NCBI GenBank assembly: GCA_002311915.1 | Contig: DCAF01000058.1 | Location: 1,456-8,088 of the forward strand | Direction of reading: 5' to 3' | Source of the DNA: Sulfurovum sp. UBA1140 | GTDB taxonomy: Bacteria > Campylobacterota > Campylobacteria > Campylobacterales > Sulfurovaceae | Length of the DNA stretch: 6,633 nt | Shown here: piece by piece, positions 5,598 through 6,633 of the stretch | How the letters are laid out: every line of letters begins with the position of its first letter | Position numbering within the stretch: the stretch's first letter is position 1 | Position numbers and translations under genes: made by a program | Notes under the pieces: generated by a model | Database searches by the model: none | What the model saw: the letters and a program-made list of their open reading frames with translations, nothing else | Told to the model about the DNA's origin: nothing

Positions 5598-6633
5598 TAT
5601 AAAAGAAAACAGTTTTGGAGGTAACGCCTCTAAAGAGTTAGCAATGATGTATTTCAGAGTGGCAGTTATCCTTTTTGGTGCACAGCTACTTATGGGACTT
5701 ATTGCTGCTATTCAATTTTTAGCTCCTGGGTTCTTGTTTGAACTCTTTGACTTCTCGGTTGCAAGAATGGTACACATCAATGCTTTGATTGTGTGGATGT
5801 TATATGCAATGATTGGTGCGACCTATCTTCTACTCTCTGATGAGACAGATGTAGAGCCTGTTGGTATTGGTATTGGTAAGTTGGCTTTCTGGGTACTAAC
5901 AGTTGCTGTTACTATCGTTGTTCTTGTCTATATTTTTGTTCAAGTTGGAGCAGGTACAGAGATGTCTATCTGGTTAATCCATGAAGGTCGTGAGTATATC
6001 GAAGCACCAAGATGGGCAGATATCGGTATTGTTGTGGTTGTACTTGTCTTCTACTTTAATGTTTTTGCTACTTATATAAAAAGTAAAGTAAAAACAGGAA
6101 TTATGACCGTTATGGTTGCCAACCTGTTAGCACTTGCTGGTCTCTATCTTGCAGGTATGTTCTATACAGATAACATCTCTATGGATCAATTTTGGTGGTG
6201 GTGGGTAATACACCTTTGGGTTGAAGCTACATGGGAAGTGTTCGTTGGTACTTTGGCTGCTTATACGCTGATTAAAGTAATCGGTGCTAAAAGAGAAATC
6301 GTTGAGATGTGGTTATGGATTGAGGTGCTTATGCTCTTTGGTTCAGGGATTCTTGGTATGGGTCACCACTACTTCTGGATTGGTACACCTGAGTATTGGT
6401 GGGAAATTGGAGCGTTGTTCTCTGCACTAGAGCCAGTTCCACTAATTGCGATGTTTGTTCATGTCCTTTATGATTGGGGCAAAGAGCAAGGTGCTGCTAC
6501 TGCTAGAGGTGAGACAGGTTCGGTAATTGCCAATGGTCCAGTTATGGCTTGGTTGGTTGCGAATGCGTTTGGTAACTTCTTAGGTGCTGGTATCTGGGGA
6601 TTCTTCCACACACTACCACAAGTTAATATCTAT
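5587..6633 (+). CDS. norB: Nitric oxide reductase catalytic subunit NorB (partial, 3' end missing)
   Basis: NorB is the polytopic inner-membrane subunit of cNOR in the heme-copper oxidase superfamily; it reduces two NO to N2O at a heme b3-FeB centre. The 349 residues in the window are in frame to the edge. Visible landmarks are RMVHIN with the low-spin heme b ligand His63, the WWWWVIHLWVEA block with FeB ligand His209 and Glu213, GMGHHYFWIG with FeB ligands His260 and His261, and FSALEP with Glu282. GAGIWGFFHTLPQVNIY closes the window. The remaining heme ligands, in the expected HG(T)..HGH helix, lie beyond the edge. The short N-terminus without a fused cytochrome domain, and the adjacent norC, mark it as cNOR rather than quinol-dependent qNOR. 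The start at 5587 has AGGAGG (5572-5577) nine bases upstream, inside norC, and overlaps norC by 11 bases, indicating translational coupling. There is no internal frameshift. Confidence 0.97.
   Translation, partial: MLTSIKENSFGGNASKELAMMYFRVAVILFGAQLLMGLIAAIQFLAPGFLFELFDFSVARMVHINALIVWMLYAMIGATYLLLSDETDVEPVGIGIGKLAFWVLTVAVTIVVLVYIFVQVGAGTEMSIWLIHEGREYIEAPRWADIGIVVVVLVFYFNVFATYIKSKVKTGIMTVMVANLLALAGLYLAGMFYTDNISMDQFWWWWVIHLWVEATWEVFVGTLAAYTLIKVIGAKREIVEMWLWIEVLMLFGSGILGMGHHYFWIGTPEYWWEIGALFSALEPVPLIAMFVHVLYDWGKEQGAATARGETGSVIANGPVMAWLVANAFGNFLGAGIWGFFHTLPQVNIY

Noticed and set aside
5587..6633. Quinol-dependent NO reductase (qNOR) or cytochrome oxidase subunit I
   Set aside because: There is no N-terminal cytochrome-like extension, a separate norC is adjacent, and the glutamates in HLWVEA and SALEP are NorB signatures.

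Overview
The window is AT-rich DNA from a bacterium, all of whose recognisable genes lie on the + strand. The protein set fits a respiratory member of the Campylobacterota, of the Sulfurovum or Sulfurimonas kind. It combines a cytochrome-c-dependent nitric oxide reductase, a LplT-Aas type fusion and strongly AT-biased codon use. That assignment is an inference from overall style; no marker gene in the window fixes the genus.

Region 1 (1-305) holds the probable 3' end of an unrecognised gene (1-108). An AT-rich intergenic stretch with several inverted repeats follows, ending in a textbook sigma70-type promoter (TTGACA, 17 bp, TATAAT). The spacer of that promoter is itself a palindrome.

Region 2 (306-4411) is a tightly coupled two-gene operon whose reading frames overlap by one base (TAATG). 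The first gene encodes a MerR-type regulator that appears to carry two MerR-like helix-turn-helix units in one chain. The second encodes a 1148-residue membrane protein with an MFS transporter domain (LplT-like), a PlsC-type acyltransferase and an acyl-ACP synthetase/AMP-binding domain (together Aas-like). The expected job is lysophospholipid uptake or flipping and re-acylation, that is membrane phospholipid repair. The promoter-spacer palindrome suggests that the regulator controls its own operon.

Region 3 (4412-4577) is a very AT-rich intergenic stretch with a clear CRP/FNR-family box (TTGAC-N4-ATCAA). A good -10 hexamer lies at the spacing expected of a class II FNR/DNR-type promoter. The predicted transcription start lies downstream of the most upstream ATG of the next gene, so the downstream ATG at 4578 is the better start.

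Region 4 (4578-6633) is a nitric oxide reductase operon: a small three-helix membrane protein of unknown function, then norC (membrane-anchored cytochrome c) and norB (catalytic heme b/b3-FeB subunit, cut by the window end). NorC and NorB should form the inner-membrane cNOR complex, which reduces 2 NO to N2O with electrons from periplasmic c-type cytochromes. An NO- or oxygen-responsive regulator of the FNR superfamily probably acts at the box. I see no mobile element, CRISPR array, tRNA or rRNA. The most interesting signals are regulatory (the palindromic promoter spacer and the FNR-like box) and architectural (the tandem-MerR regulator, the triple-domain lipid protein and the enlarged NorC).
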